Assembly (NCBI GenBank): GCA_015064735.1
Contig: SVRP01000009.1
Coordinates: 1 to 64,000, forward strand
DNA from: Oscillospiraceae bacterium
GTDB taxonomy: Bacteria > Bacillota > Clostridia > Oscillospirales > CAG-272
Direction of reading: 5' to 3'
Length of the DNA stretch: 64,000 nucleotides
A program made the position numbers and the translations under genes. Below the pieces are notes generated by a model. That model searched no databases and was not told where the DNA came from. It saw only the letters and a program-made list of their open reading frames with translations. This document shows, one piece after another, positions 16,008 to 24,886 of this stretch (position 1 is the stretch's first letter; each line of letters starts with the position of its first letter).

Positions 16008-16397
16008 TTATTCGGCTTTTATTGTAAAGGTTCCGTTTTTCAAGGATTCAAGCATGATAATTGCGCTGCTTGCGTTAGTTGCAAGAGGTATCTTCTGAAC
16101 GTCGCAAAGTCGCAGAAGTGCCGAAACATCAGGCTCGTGGGGCTGTGCCGTCAGCGGATCGCGTAAGAAGATTATAAGTCCAAGCTCTCCGTTTGCGAGC
16201 ATTGCTCCTATCTGCTGGTCTCCTCCGAGAGGACCGCTTTTCATTCTATGTATCGGTAATGCGGTCTCGCCCATAATAAGCGTTCCCGTGGTTCCCGTTG
16301 CGTAAAGCTCATAGTTTGCAAGCACGTCCTTATACTGCTTTGCAAGCTCGATTATTTCGTTTTTCTTCTTATCATGTGCAATCAAAGCTATTTTCAT
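16008..16397 (-). CDS. mgsA: Methylglyoxal synthase
   Basis: This 129-residue enzyme converts dihydroxyacetone phosphate to methylglyoxal and phosphate, a bypass relieving sugar-phosphate stress. It shows [14 protein letters not shown] at the N-terminus (about 3-16), ATGTTGTLI (phosphate binding), [14 protein letters not shown] with the catalytic Asp in GGDQQ, and [14 protein letters not shown] (substrate loop). I chose the ATG at 16397 because GGAGAGGAGAAAAAC lies just upstream; an upstream in-frame start at 16430 would add eleven unconserved residues. It follows the two giant exported-protein genes by 33 bp in the same direction, an odd neighbourhood for this enzyme. Confidence 0.95.
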   Translation of the reverse strand: MKIALIAHDKKKNEIIELAKQYKDVLANYELYATGTTGTLIMGETALPIHRMKSGPLGGDQQIGAMLANGELGLIIFLRDPLTAQPHEPDVSALLRLCDVQKIPLATNASSAIIMLESLKNGTFTIKAE

Positions 16398-16430
16398 TAT
16401 GTTTTTCTCCTCTCCAATAAAAGCTACCAA

Positions 16431-19400
16431 TTATCCTACGTTAAACGTAAACTGACTCTTTTCACTTGCGTACTGATTGCGCGCCACCGAATAGTAGCGT
16501 ACCGTTACGGTATTTCCGTCCTCGGAGAAATAAAGCATAGCTATAGTTGCGGTACTGCCGAGTTTCGAATCCATGTGCTGAGGATTTATAAGGAGCTGAG
16601 TAACTGTATTTCCGTTTATGCCCTCTGTTCTTGTACATACGACATTGTCAGTTGGATCGTGTCCTGACAAAACGAGAATAATATTTTTATGCTTGGATAC
16701 AAGCTTATTCCACATATCGTCTCCGTCATTTTCTCCGCCCTGTGATTTGGATGCGGGATATGCATCGTTTCTGTCAAGAGTGGTTCCGTCGCGGAAGAGG
16801 TAACAATGGGTAATGATAATCACGCGGTGGTCGGAATATTTTCTTATAATTCCGTCCGCCCAATTCAAAACAGCATCGGATGCACCGTAATCGAGGTTAA
16901 GAAGCAAATACTTGGTATTTCCTACGGTAAAAGCGTTATACGTGTTTGACATATCTCCGCTCTCGTACGATCCGTCGATCTGGGCACGGTAAACACTGTC
17001 GTTAAAGGTTTTATTAAACAGAGAATTGAAACGAAGGTCGGGGTCGTAGTAATTTTTTCCGTTGACCTTCTTCCACAACTGAGGCTCTACCTTATCGTGG
17101 TTTCCTCTGACTACCGAAAAAGGAATAATCCCGTTAAGCTTATAAAGCTGCTCCTTGGCATAATCCCATTCTGCGGTATAGCTTTTCTGGGTCATGTCGC
17201 CAAGTCCCATTACGTATTTGATCTTGTGCTCATCCTTATTCACTATGAGCCAATTATAAAGCATTTCCAGATATTCGGTCTTGTTGTCATACGGATTTGT
17301 GTCCTCATCCGAATACTCGTTATCGTAAGGGTCTCCGTTCGTTTTATCCGACAGATAATGGTCGTTGAAATAGTCCTCGCTGAGCTCCTGAATATCTCCG
17401 AGCACCGCAAATGAATAAGCGAAGTTCTCTACGGGAGCTACGTCATTCACATTTTGCCAGAGAATCTCCTTGGCAAGATGACATCCGTTAGCCGAAAGAT
17501 CATTGGTACGGATATCGGTCGGGAGAGTAAAATCGTATGCTGCAATGGTATTTTCGTCTGGAACGAAATCCTTTCGATGCGCATCTTTTCTTATTTCCGA
17601 TGCCGTGCGTACATCGCTCCAGACAGCCACTTTACTTATCACACCCGTAAAGTAATCTCCGTTACTCCCCATCCAACTCCCGCCTACGACAAGATTATTT
17701 TTCATGCCGTAGCTCTGTATTGGATCATTTTTACTGATATCCGACTGTTTTACCGTTTGCTTAAGCTCACCGTTCACATAGCAAAGCATCTGCGCCTTTT
17801 CTCTGTCGTGAACTATTGCAAGATGGGTCTGCTTATGGGCTCTTACATCGACCTTATCAAAGGTAAAAACGTTTTTTTTTACCGTTGCGTCAGCCAATCG
17901 TTCCCACATGGTTACCTTGGGATGTCCGTCCTCCGCTATCTCATAGGACACCTCTGAATGCCAATAGTCCTTATTGCTGAGAAGCATTCCGTAAGAATTA
18001 TTAACCGAAGGGGTAGCGGGATCGAGCTTCAAGGTCGCCTCAAAGGTCTGAGGCAACTCGGACATTTCCTTTGTCATGGAATAACGCTCGTTTTCCGAAA
18101 AGGTCATTCCCTCATCAACTATACATCCTGCCGTTGAAGCCTTACCGAAGTTCATGAAGAAAACGTTTCCTGTTTCCTCGGTCTCGGTTATTGTGAGAAT
18201 AGAGTTTGTCTGATAATAGAGAGCTCCGGAGTGGAAATTACAGGACGACAGCAATGAAACGTACTGTCTCTTGTAATCCTTTACATAAGAGAACATAAGG
18301 TCCTTTGCGTGGATTCCGTGGCTCTTGGTATTGAAATACTTGAACGCAAGGTCCTTTCCTACCTCAAGATTCGCAAGAGAATCCCATTCGTAGTTACCAG
18401 CCTGAATACAAAGGCGGTTCTCGGGGTGCTTATGCTCATTGAAGGTCTTGGTAATAAGAACCTCCATGGTTTCGGCTATATTAAAGCCGTTTGAATAGTT
18501 TGCGCAGTTGAAATTAAAGATAATAGGCTCATCGGGATGATTCAACGTAGAGTTATACATATTCTGTACGTGCTCAACGTAAGGATTGTAATCGGGATTC
18601 CATGCGCTCATATCTCCGGGAAGCGGAGTAAACATAACCTTAAATATCTTATCGGTATCGCTTCCGAGCCAAATAAGCTGTTCTTCTTGTGGAATCTCTG
18701 CTTCTCTGCCTTCGAATATGAGCTGTGCCTGAGCCGTATTTCTTTCGTTTATGAGATTTCTCATCTCATAAATTGCCTCTTGCTTATAGTATTTCGCCAT
18801 AAGCTTGATATAGTTTACTGTTGCGTTGTAAATCTCGTCGTGCCCCGTAAGGATAACTCCCGACTGAGAGCCATTGTTTCCGTTACGGCCAAGATAGTCG
18901 ATGGCGTCAAGATTGGAGCTTGAAAGGAAAATAGCCTTTTCGTATTCGGTTCCGTCGGTGGCAAGGTAGTGAGATACCGTAAGCGACTTAACGTGCATCA
19001 TGTCGGTTCCGCCCTTGTCCTCAAGAGACCATTCAACGGGACGGAATGTCATAAAATCGGATACCTTTTTGCCGTCCGCATACTTTGAATAGCAATCCTG
19101 CTCAAGACCTGCCTTAAAGTACTCGATATAGGAGGGCTCCTGGAAATTTATAAGAGTGCCCTCTGCGTTATACTGCTTTACCTTATAGGAATTGAGCTGA
19201 CCTACGATGGTTACGTCAATTCCGAGCTTTGCCGCTTCTACGAGCATAAAGGATATTCTTACAAATCCGTTATTGTCGTAATCGTTGCCTTCACCGTAAA
19301 GGGAGCGCATATATCCGTAATAGCGGCTCTGCGGAAGAACGCATACGGCTATTGTAGGAGAGGTTCTGTAGGATGAGAAGCATACTTCAACGTCAGCATC

Positions 19401-19892
19401 GGGATTCTTTATCTTATACTGTATGCACTGATAAAGGAGCAGACCGAGTCCTGCGTTGGGGTCGTTGAGAGCTTCGGATTTCTGTCTGTAAAAGGCATCT
19501 GCCATTACGGTCTTTCCGTTAATATTCGCATATGTAGCGGTTCCCAAGCTCTGAAGATTGGTTTTGTTATTTGCCGCAGGGAATTTTTCGTAATCCTGAT
19601 TGATATATTCACCGACCTCGGGATTTACCTTAAGGAATTCATCCTCAAAGAAGGACTTATCCGTATCGTAAACAGACGGCGCGATCGGACTGCCGTCCGA
19701 TGCAAACGCACTTGCGGGAGGATTCTTCGCAAGCTTCATATCTCTATCAAGAACGTTTATCGGAAGCTCTCCCCCGTTTTCGGGGGAAAGCTTATCTACG
19801 TTATATGTAATAGCCGCCACGCTCATGGCGAGGGCGCCGACAACCATGCTTATTGCCAGCAAAACGCATATGATTTTTTTTGTATTTCTCAT
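16431..19892 (-). CDS. Large exported protein: PLD-like, LamG-like and metallophosphoesterase modules
   Basis: This 1153-residue protein has a signal peptide (MRNTKK, hydrophobic core, cleavage near SVAA, residue ~27). Residues ~60-580 carry two HxK motifs, MMHVKSL then SSSN, and later GIHAKDL then SSCN, the paired signature of phospholipase D-like phosphodiesterases. Residues ~610-775 look like a LamG/concanavalin jelly roll. The last ~325 residues are a calcineurin-like phosphoesterase with FAVLGDIQ, GLGDMT, VRGNHDK, ITHCY and VLSGHDP. The start at 19892 has AAGGAGATACCT; a further ATG at 19910 lies in the upstream stop region. Two phosphodiester-cleaving modules suggest extracellular nucleotide, phospholipid or teichoic acid turnover, by inference. 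Confidence 0.8.
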   Translation of the reverse strand: MRNTKKIICVLLAISMVVGALAMSVAAITYNVDKLSPENGGELPINVLDRDMKLAKNPPASAFASDGSPIAPSVYDTDKSFFEDEFLKVNPEVGEYINQDYEKFPAANNKTNLQSLGTATYANINGKTVMADAFYRQKSEALNDPNAGLGLLLYQCIQYKIKNPDADVEVCFSSYRTSPTIAVCVLPQSRYYGYMRSLYGEGNDYDNNGFVRISFMLVEAAKLGIDVTIVGQLNSYKVKQYNAEGTLINFQEPSYIEYFKAGLEQDCYSKYADGKKVSDFMTFRPVEWSLEDKGGTDMMHVKSLTVSHYLATDGTEYEKAIFLSSSNLDAIDYLGRNGNNGSQSGVILTGHDEIYNATVNYIKLMAKYYKQEAIYEMRNLINERNTAQAQLIFEGREAEIPQEEQLIWLGSDTDKIFKVMFTPLPGDMSAWNPDYNPYVEHVQNMYNSTLNHPDEPIIFNFNCANYSNGFNIAETMEVLITKTFNEHKHPENRLCIQAGNYEWDSLANLEVGKDLAFKYFNTKSHGIHAKDLMFSYVKDYKRQYVSLLSSCNFHSGALYYQTNSILTITETEETGNVFFMNFGKASTAGCIVDEGMTFSENERYSMTKEMSELPQTFEATLKLDPATPSVNNSYGMLLSNKDYWHSEVSYEIAEDGHPKVTMWERLADATVKKNVFTFDKVDVRAHKQTHLAIVHDREKAQMLCYVNGELKQTVKQSDISKNDPIQSYGMKNNLVVGGSWMGSNGDYFTGVISKVAVWSDVRTASEIRKDAHRKDFVPDENTIAAYDFTLPTDIRTNDLSANGCHLAKEILWQNVNDVAPVENFAYSFAVLGDIQELSEDYFNDHYLSDKTNGDPYDNEYSDEDTNPYDNKTEYLEMLYNWLIVNKDEHKIKYVMGLGDMTQKSYTAEWDYAKEQLYKLNGIIPFSVVRGNHDKVEPQLWKKVNGKNYYDPDLRFNSLFNKTFNDSVYRAQIDGSYESGDMSNTYNAFTVGNTKYLLLNLDYGASDAVLNWADGIIRKYSDHRVIIITHCYLFRDGTTLDRNDAYPASKSQGGENDGDDMWNKLVSKHKNIILVLSGHDPTDNVVCTRTEGINGNTVTQLLINPQHMDSKLGSTATIAMLYFSEDGNTVTVRYYSVARNQYASEKSQFTFNVG

Positions 19893-19909
19893 AGGTATCT
19901 CCTTTTGCA

Positions 19910-22900
19910 TCAGGCAAGCTCATTTACGGTTGCTTTGTTGGAATTAAGTATAAGCTTATCCCAATTGTTATTAACATCGCTTCCCGTTACCTTGGATTTA
20001 TTGATGTTCAATACGTTTTTCGCATTGCTTATGAAGATAAATCCGATAACCTTATTTGCTGTATTATTGGAAAGTGTTGCGCTGTTAACAGTCAGTGTCG
20101 TAGCTGAGCCGGAAGTCATATAGAATACTGCTCCCTTTGATTTGGTTGCATTGTCGTGTGCATTAAGGTCGGTAACAGTTACGGATGCCGCAGAGCCTAT
20201 GTATATAGCACCGTTATTTCCAACGTTATTCTTAAGCTCCACCTGATTGAGTGTTACCGACGTACCGGTTGCATAGGAGGATATTGCTCCACCTGAGTAC
20301 GCCACGTTTCCGTCAAATACAGTTCCCGTTATTGTAGCCTGTGTTTTAGCTCTTGCATCAAGAGCGCCGCCGTAATAAGAGCTTGTCGCGCCACCGGTTA
20401 CCTTGTTTTCCTTCATAGTACCACCGTTTACCGTGAGAACTACGTTTTCAGCTGTTATTGCTCCGCCTCTCGTTCCCGCTTCGTTTTCGGTAAAGTCAGT
20501 ATCGGTAACCGTTACAGTAGCATCTATAACGTAGACAGCTCCGCCGTTTTCGTCTGCAGTGTTGCCTGTAAAGCTACTATTTGAAACGTCTATTGATTTT
20601 TTCGCAACATAAATTGCTCCGCCGTTGGTTGCAGTATTATTCGCAAAGGTACAGCCGTTAATATCAGCATCTCCACTGACAAGGTAAACTGCTCCACCGT
20701 TAGTTGCACCGTTTGCGGTGAACGTGGAATCGGTAATATTCAACGTCGTGTAGGCATATACCGCTCCGCCGTTGGTGCCTGTGGTATTTTCGCTGAATTC
20801 GCTCTTCTCTATGTTCAATACCGCATCAGTATAGCCCCAGAACACTCCGCCGTTTGTACCTGAGGTATTCTTTGTAAACTTCGAGTCGGATACATTGAGT
20901 GTAGATTCTCTTGCAACGCTTATTGCTCCGCCATACTGCTTCGCGCTGTTTTCCTCAAATGCGGCTCCGGTTATCTCTACGGTAACGTACTCTGCTACGT
21001 AGATAGCTCCGCCTCTTGCCGTTGTTGCGGATTCCGTTGCATTTGCTGCGTTCTTTCTGAATGTTGAGCCGTCAACAGTAACTACTACCGTATCCTTTTT
21101 CGCCTTTTCGAGCACAGATACGTAAATCGCTCCGCCTCTGTACGCGGTATTTTCCTCGTACAGCGAGTCGGTATCGTTAAGGGTCGCTGCTTTATCCAAG
21201 AAGATAGCTCCGCCATTAGTTGCCGCGATATTCTTCTTAAAGGTAGCGCCTTCAATTACAGCCTTACCCGCTACGTTATCGGGAGTCTCTTCGGGGTCTG
21301 CAACCTCAGCAACGTAAATTGCTCCGCCGTTGGTCGCCGTATTGCCGATGAATTCAGAACCGCTGTTCTGTACAGGTGTGCTTACACCCTCAATCTCAAC
21401 GGTGGTATCTATACCGTCCTTATAGGTTGCGTTCTCGGCAACGTATACGGCTCCGCCGCTTGTCGCGGTGTTACCCGTAAACGTACAGCCAACGGTAGAG
21501 GTTGTTCCACTGTTAACACAGATAGCTCCGCCAATTTCCGAGGTGTTCTCGGTAAAGGTGCAGTTGCTTACGTTAACAGTCGAGCTTGCGTAAATTGCTC
21601 CGCCCTTCTTGTCTGCCTCATTCTTTGTGAAGGCGGTGTTCCTTATGTCGATTGCCGTAGATACGCTGAATGCTCCTCCGGCATTACCTGTTGTATTTTC
21701 TTCAAATACAGAATCTTCTACGGTTATTCCGTTACATCCGGACGCGTAGATTGCGCCGCCGCCCGTGCTGTTTGCTCTGTTCTTATTTGCGACAACATTC
21801 TTTAATTCTGCCGCAGCTGCGTTGAGGTATATTGCTCCGCCGCAGTTGGTTGCGTTATTTTCCGTGAATGTTGCCGTATCTATAGCTATCTTTGCCTTGC
21901 TGTTGGTTGCCGCTGCAAATGCACCGCCGTACATTGCGCTGTTACCCGAGAAGGTTGAGCCACCGGTTACAGATACCGTTGCTCCCTGTGTAACTCCGAT
22001 TGCGCCGCCGTAAGTCTTTGCCGTGTATCCAAGCTTTTCCGCAGGCTTTACAAAGCCGTTATTCTTGAACTCGGAGCCCGAAAGAGTCATTGCGGCATCC
22101 GCTCCGTAAACACATACGGCACCGCCGTATATTCTCGTATCGCTCGACGAGCTTGTTTCGGGAACATATGCGGCATTAGACTCAAACTTACATCCGGACA
22201 CCGTGGAGTTTGATCCCTTGGCTGCGTATATTGCGCTTCCTGCCGCAAGATAAACTGCCTTTGTGGATGTTACGTTGTTAAGATGAACCGTGTTATTATT
22301 AAATTCGGAATCAGCTACGTTCATTCCTGCCACGGTATAAAGCGCACCGCCGTTTACCGCATCGTTTCCTATGAATTTAGAATTCTTTACATTGAGAGTC
22401 GAATAAGCATATACCGCTCCGCCGTATCCATTGGTCGTATTTCCGTTGAACTCGGTTGCTTCGATTTCAAATACCGAATCGGTGTAACCCCAGAGCGCTC
22501 CACCGTTGCTTCTTGAGATATTATTCTTAAAGGTAGCCCCGCTCACCTTAAGAGTTGCCTCTCTTGCAAGGTCTAACGCTCCTCCGTACTGTGCGGAGAA
22601 GTTTTCCTCGAATATTGCGTCGGTTACTTCAACGGTAACGTACTCAGCAACGTGAATTGCTCCACCTCTGGATTTTCCATCGGATTCCTCCGTTGTGTTA
22701 TCCGCTTTATTATTCGTGAAAATCGAATCCGTAAAGGTTGCCAATACGGTATCTTTCTTTTCCTTTTCATACACGCCTATGCAGACTGCTCCACCTCTGT
22801 ATGCGGTATTTCCGCTATAAAGAGATCCTCTATCCTTAAGGACAGAGGCCTCGGTTACGTTTATAGCTCCGCCGACTCCGCTCTTGGATACTGCCGCATT

Positions 22901-24616
22901 GTTCGTAAAGATACAACTTTCAAGCTCTGCGTATGTGCCTTTTCCGCTATCGTCCTTAGCCGATGCAAGCATTATTGCTCCACCGCTGCTTGCTTGGTTT
23001 TCGTGAAAGGTACAGCCGTTAAGAATAAGCTGACGGATAGCATCCGAGCCTGCGTATGCGTGATATATCGAACCGCCGTAGCTCTTTGCCGTATTGCCTA
23101 TAAACTTCGTATTATACGCGGTTACGGGTCCCGATGTGGAAATAGCTCCTCCGCTTCCCTTCTCAGCTTTATTATTCTCAAAGAGAACTCCGTCGTAAAT
23201 AACTACGGGAGAGTCATAGTAGGAAAGGATCGCTCCTCCCTGCGTACCTGCGTAGTTGCCTCTGAATACAACGGTATTTTCAGCAGCTCCCTCAGAGCTT
23301 ATAAAGGTATCTGCGCTGAGGCTTCCCGACGTACATATAGCGCCGCCCTTATTACCTGCGTAGTTATTTTCAAAGACGCCGGCATAGATCTTTACAACAC
23401 CGTTGGAGTAAACAACTCCGCCTCGGTTGGCTTGATTGTTGGAAACAGTTCCTTTATGTATGCGAACCGTTCCGTTATTATATATAACTCCACCGTATCC
23501 GGAAAGATTTACTGCCTCTCCGTTTTCGTCGGTAGTTGACGTGGTATTTACGCTGTTGTTTTCAATAACACCGCCGTACATATGGAATGCCGATCCGTCT
23601 CCGACGATTGCAACGGCACCGCCTATTGTCTTACCGGTTCCTATGTACTCCTTGGGAGCATTGTAGGATCTTTCGTTTCCGACCTTCTTATGGTTGACTA
23701 TAGATACTCCATCATACATATTGAAGTTTCCGCCGTATATAAGGAAGAATGCGCTTCCCACTACGTCAACCTCGGTATTGTCGCTGTTACCGTCTACAGT
23801 GAGCATGATACTGTCGGAGGTCCATTCGTCCTTTCCGAGAGTAAGCTCTGCCGCCTTTCCAAACTTAACGATAGACGATTCTCCGTCCTCGGTCTGACCT
23901 ACTACAAAGAGGTCTCCGTTATAGTTCTTGGCTCTTGTGAGCTTTATAGGCTTTTCGGAGAAAATACGGGTCTTTCCCGTTACGTAAACAGGGCTGTCTA
24001 TAACGATATCGCTTGTAAGACGTATCAGATCAGCTCCTCCCTCTGCGCGCTCACGAAGCTCCGCAAGGGTATTGGTATCCAGGAGCTCCCACCTTGCATA
24101 GATATTTACATGCTCGGTAACGGTTCCCTTAGATGGGAAGGGCTTGCCTTCTTCATCAAACCAACCAATGAATTTATAACCCGCTCTTACGGGATCCTCA
24201 ATAGAATAAATGCCGTCTTCGGATACGCCCCAATAAAGAACACCGCCAAGACCCTTGTCTATGGTTATGTAGTATTTTGCGGGGATCTTGCTTAACGTGC
24301 GCTCCTCGTAGAAGCCGCAAACGCTACAGTCTCTGCGCTCAAGACCTTCTGCGTTTGGCGTATGCTCAACAAGAGTCCTCCATTCGCTGAAGCTGTGTCC
24401 CTTTGCGGGTATCTCCTCGGTCTTAACCTCTCCGCAGGAGGAGCAGGTGTAGGACATACTGCCGCTCTCGGTACAGGTAGGCTCTTTATCAACCGTACCC
24501 TCTCCAAAGCGGTGCTTATGTGGGATAAGCGCAATAATAACGCCTACAGCCACTCCCACCGCCAAAACAGCAGCAACGATAATTATCCATGCTTTTTTGG
24601 TCATGTTAACTTTCAT
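19910..24616 (-). CDS. Giant surface beta-helix repeat protein (Pmp-like GGAIY repeats)
   Basis: This 1568-residue protein has an N-terminal signal/anchor helix (residues ~7-31), a Cys-rich segment (CTESGSMSYTCSSCGEV, then DCSVCGFYEE), one InlB/Flg_new-type beta repeat (YYITIDKGLGG to VNIYARWEL, ~112-178), then about 1350 residues of parallel beta-helix. I count about 38 copies of GG[AVS][IVLF]Y-like turns, each followed by a short strand and an FxxNxA-type turn, as in chlamydial polymorphic membrane proteins. No LPxTG or SLH motif is seen at the C-terminus (ATVNELA), so it is probably held by the N-terminal helix. It is likely an adhesin or cell-surface structural protein. The start follows a weak AAGAAAGG site; a perfect promoter lies at 24690-24718. 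Confidence 0.88.
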   Translation of the reverse strand: MKVNMTKKAWIIIVAAVLAVGVAVGVIIALIPHKHRFGEGTVDKEPTCTESGSMSYTCSSCGEVKTEEIPAKGHSFSEWRTLVEHTPNAEGLERRDCSVCGFYEERTLSKIPAKYYITIDKGLGGVLYWGVSEDGIYSIEDPVRAGYKFIGWFDEEGKPFPSKGTVTEHVNIYARWELLDTNTLAELRERAEGGADLIRLTSDIVIDSPVYVTGKTRIFSEKPIKLTRAKNYNGDLFVVGQTEDGESSIVKFGKAAELTLGKDEWTSDSIMLTVDGNSDNTEVDVVGSAFFLIYGGNFNMYDGVSIVNHKKVGNERSYNAPKEYIGTGKTIGGAVAIVGDGSAFHMYGGVIENNSVNTTSTTDENGEAVNLSGYGGVIYNNGTVRIHKGTVSNNQANRGGVVYSNGVVKIYAGVFENNYAGNKGGAICTSGSLSADTFISSEGAAENTVVFRGNYAGTQGGAILSYYDSPVVIYDGVLFENNKAEKGSGGAISTSGPVTAYNTKFIGNTAKSYGGSIYHAYAGSDAIRQLILNGCTFHENQASSGGAIMLASAKDDSGKGTYAELESCIFTNNAAVSKSGVGGAINVTEASVLKDRGSLYSGNTAYRGGAVCIGVYEKEKKDTVLATFTDSIFTNNKADNTTEESDGKSRGGAIHVAEYVTVEVTDAIFEENFSAQYGGALDLAREATLKVSGATFKNNISRSNGGALWGYTDSVFEIEATEFNGNTTNGYGGAVYAYSTLNVKNSKFIGNDAVNGGALYTVAGMNVADSEFNNNTVHLNNVTSTKAVYLAAGSAIYAAKGSNSTVSGCKFESNAAYVPETSSSSDTRIYGGAVCVYGADAAMTLSGSEFKNNGFVKPAEKLGYTAKTYGGAIGVTQGATVSVTGGSTFSGNSAMYGGAFAAATNSKAKIAIDTATFTENNATNCGGAIYLNAAAAELKNVVANKNRANSTGGGAIYASGCNGITVEDSVFEENTTGNAGGAFSVSTAIDIRNTAFTKNEADKKGGAIYASSTVNVSNCTFTENTSEIGGAICVNSGTTSTVGCTFTGNTATSGGAVYVAENATYKDGIDTTVEIEGVSTPVQNSGSEFIGNTATNGGAIYVAEVADPEETPDNVAGKAVIEGATFKKNIAATNGGAIFLDKAATLNDTDSLYEENTAYRGGAIYVSVLEKAKKDTVVVTVDGSTFRKNAANATESATTARGGAIYVAEYVTVEITGAAFEENSAKQYGGAISVARESTLNVSDSKFTKNTSGTNGGVFWGYTDAVLNIEKSEFSENTTGTNGGAVYAYTTLNITDSTFTANGATNGGAVYLVSGDADINGCTFANNTATNGGAIYVAKKSIDVSNSSFTGNTADENGGAVYVIDATVTVTDTDFTENEAGTRGGAITAENVVLTVNGGTMKENKVTGGATSSYYGGALDARAKTQATITGTVFDGNVAYSGGAISSYATGTSVTLNQVELKNNVGNNGAIYIGSAASVTVTDLNAHDNATKSKGAVFYMTSGSATTLTVNSATLSNNTANKVIGFIFISNAKNVLNINKSKVTGSDVNNNWDKLILNSNKATVNELA

Positions 24617-24689
24617 AGCTTGAACCTTTCTTTTAGATTATTCTGCTAAATTTGTCTTATCATATCGCATTCTATACAATAGATAACAT

Positions 24690-24718
24690 ATTATACACCT
24701 AAACGGGGATTTTGTCAA
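24690..24718 (-). promoter_or_regulatory. Consensus promoter of giant surface-protein operon
   Basis: On the minus strand TTGACA (24718-24713) and TATAAT (24695-24690) are exact consensus boxes 17 bp apart. The leader to the first gene is about 65 nt. It likely serves 24616 down to mgsA. Confidence 0.85.
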
Positions 24719-24829
24719 TATATATTTTATTTTGTAGCGTTCAGGCGAAAATTCCTCCCGCTACGGTAGCTCTTTAAAAAATATTTTTGAATAAAATTTT
24801 GGTTTTCTCTTTATTTTCCCTCCGAATCA

Positions 24830-24838
24830 TGCTATAAT
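24830..24838 (+). promoter_or_regulatory. Extended -10 promoter of FGGY kinase
   Basis: TGCTATAAT is an extended -10 element; the -35 region is poor. It lies 48 bp before the kinase start. Confidence 0.5.
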
Positions 24839-24886
24839 TGTGTTACAATATGTTGACAACAGGCTTCAACTCAAAGGAGAAACGCT

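Noticed and set aside
22652..23539. Open frame opposite the beta-helix repeat gene
   Set aside because: A product of the repeated coding strand; Cys- and Ser-rich translation without domain.
24738..24752. TTCAGGCGAAAATT as a third copy of the surface-protein upstream box
   Set aside because: The match to the region near 31690-31710 is short, in opposite orientation, and lacks the AAGTGGTG core.
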